DNA from: Gammaproteobacteria bacterium
GTDB taxonomy: Bacteria > Pseudomonadota > Gammaproteobacteria > Pseudomonadales > Azotimanducaceae_A
NCBI GenBank assembly: GCA_026713405.1
Contig: JAPOON010000361.1
Span: 1-7,082, forward strand
Length of the DNA stretch: 7,082 nt
Reading direction: 5' to 3'
In this document: piece by piece, positions 6,529-7,082 of the stretch
Layout: every line of letters starts with the position of its first letter
How positions within the stretch are numbered: the first letter of the stretch is position 1
Position numbers and translations under genes: made by a program
Notes under the pieces: model-generated
Seen by the model: only the letters and a program-made list of their open reading frames with translations
The model's database searches: none
Told to the model about the DNA's origin: nothing

Positions 6529-7082
6529 ATGACACTAGCGCTTCCGGCCAGTGCCGAGTGGGCAGCGCGATGCGCATCGGATGGCGAATTCCGCTTGGCG
6601 GCACGGCACTGGACCGGCGGGCTGGTACTGGAGATCGGCGACCGTTCCCTCGCTTTGCGGCTCACCGCCGGACGCGTGGCGGGCGGTGAGCCTGCCGGGC
6701 AGGATGGGGTCATGACCCTTTCCGCGCCGCCGTCGTTATGGGCCCGGTTGCTGGCGCCGGTACCGCCGCCGTTCTACAACGACATCGGCGCGGCCTGGGG
6801 GCAGGGGCTCGCGCGGGGCGGCGACCCCGTGTTGCATGCCCAGTACCACGCCGCGGCGATGCGGGCGGTTGAATTGCTGCGGCCGGCGGGTTTGCGGGAG
6901 GACCCCGCGCGCAGCGAGTCGGCCGGGCCGGGCACCCTGGACGCCCCGGTAGGCAGATACGTGCATCTGCACCTCGCCGGTCACGATCATCGCATCTATT
7001 TCGAGGAAGCCGGGCAGGGGATACCCCTGTTGATGCAGCACACGGCGGGGGGCCCCGGCAGCCAGCGGGGGGGCCGCTTCGA
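6529..7082 (+). CDS. Alpha/beta-hydrolase with N-terminal SCP2-like region, 5' part, cut by window edge
   Basis: The first 184 residues of a longer protein that runs off the right edge. Residues 12-65 (including FRLAARHWTGGLVLEIGDRS) resemble the sterol-carrier-protein-2-like fold, with alternating strands ending in a TAGRV turn. Residues 66-140 look like a helical linker with PPPFYNDI. From about 142 the sequence changes to VGRYVHLHLAGHDHRIYFEEAGQG-IPLLMQHTAGG, the typical first strands and oxyanion-hole loop (HTAGG, 171-175) of an alpha/beta-hydrolase. The nucleophile elbow, acid and histidine lie beyond the window. The start at 6529 has a strong AAAGGAG ribosome site. The combination of a lipid-binding-type module and a hydrolase suggests cleavage of a hydrophobic ester or C-C bond, perhaps in aromatic or steroid breakdown. 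The hydrolase family is fairly sure, the SCP2-like part less so, and the substrate is unknown. Confidence 0.82.
   Translation, partial: MTLALPASAEWAARCASDGEFRLAARHWTGGLVLEIGDRSLALRLTAGRVAGGEPAGQDGVMTLSAPPSLWARLLAPVPPPFYNDIGAAWGQGLARGGDPVLHAQYHAAAMRAVELLRPAGLREDPARSESAGPGTLDAPVGRYVHLHLAGHDHRIYFEEAGQGIPLLMQHTAGGPGSQRGGRF

Noticed and set aside
5102..6604. 500-codon open frame on the minus strand, antisense to nudC
   Set aside because: Low-complexity Arg/Pro/Ala-rich translation overlapping a gene with complete zinc-ribbon and Nudix motifs on the other strand.

Overview
GC-rich bacterial DNA, densely coding, with GC-rich codon use that leaves long meaningless open frames antisense to the real genes. 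The gene types (a tripartite RND efflux pump with a probable lipoprotein adaptor, and a NudC with a zinc ribbon) point to a Gram-negative proteobacterium. I lean towards an environmental gammaproteobacterium, but nothing here fixes the genus.

Left part (1-4966, minus strand): a compact four-gene cluster read leftwards in the order periplasmic adaptor (MFP), RND inner-membrane transporter, SnoaL/NTF2-like protein, and short-chain dehydrogenase (SDR, cut by the window edge). The gaps are 4, 41 and 17 bases, so one transcript is likely. A plausible sigma70-type promoter lies at 5076-5105. The pump would export a hydrophobic or toxic compound, while the two small enzymes suggest that the same operon also modifies or degrades a lipid-like, aromatic or steroid-like molecule. 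The substrate cannot be read from the sequence. No outer-membrane channel or regulator gene is in the window.

Middle (4967-5479): a 513-base divergent spacer. It holds an AT-rich stretch that, in frame with the adaptor, encodes a convincing lipoprotein signal peptide but has no ATG, GTG or TTG in the upstream part. It also holds an unusually structured 100-base block (5222-5323) of back-to-back hairpins, including a 12-bp perfect inverted repeat enclosing two further hairpins.

Right part (5480-7082, plus strand): nudC, an NAD(H) pyrophosphatase and possible RNA deNADing enzyme with complete zinc-ribbon and Nudix motifs. After 134 bases comes the 5' part of an alpha/beta-hydrolase with an N-terminal SCP2-like region. 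The short leader of this last gene can fold so that its Shine-Dalgarno sequence is partly paired.

I found no CRISPR array, insertion sequence, tRNA or rRNA, and no defence system. The genes are of known families; the non-coding structures and the adaptor start are the parts most worth checking.
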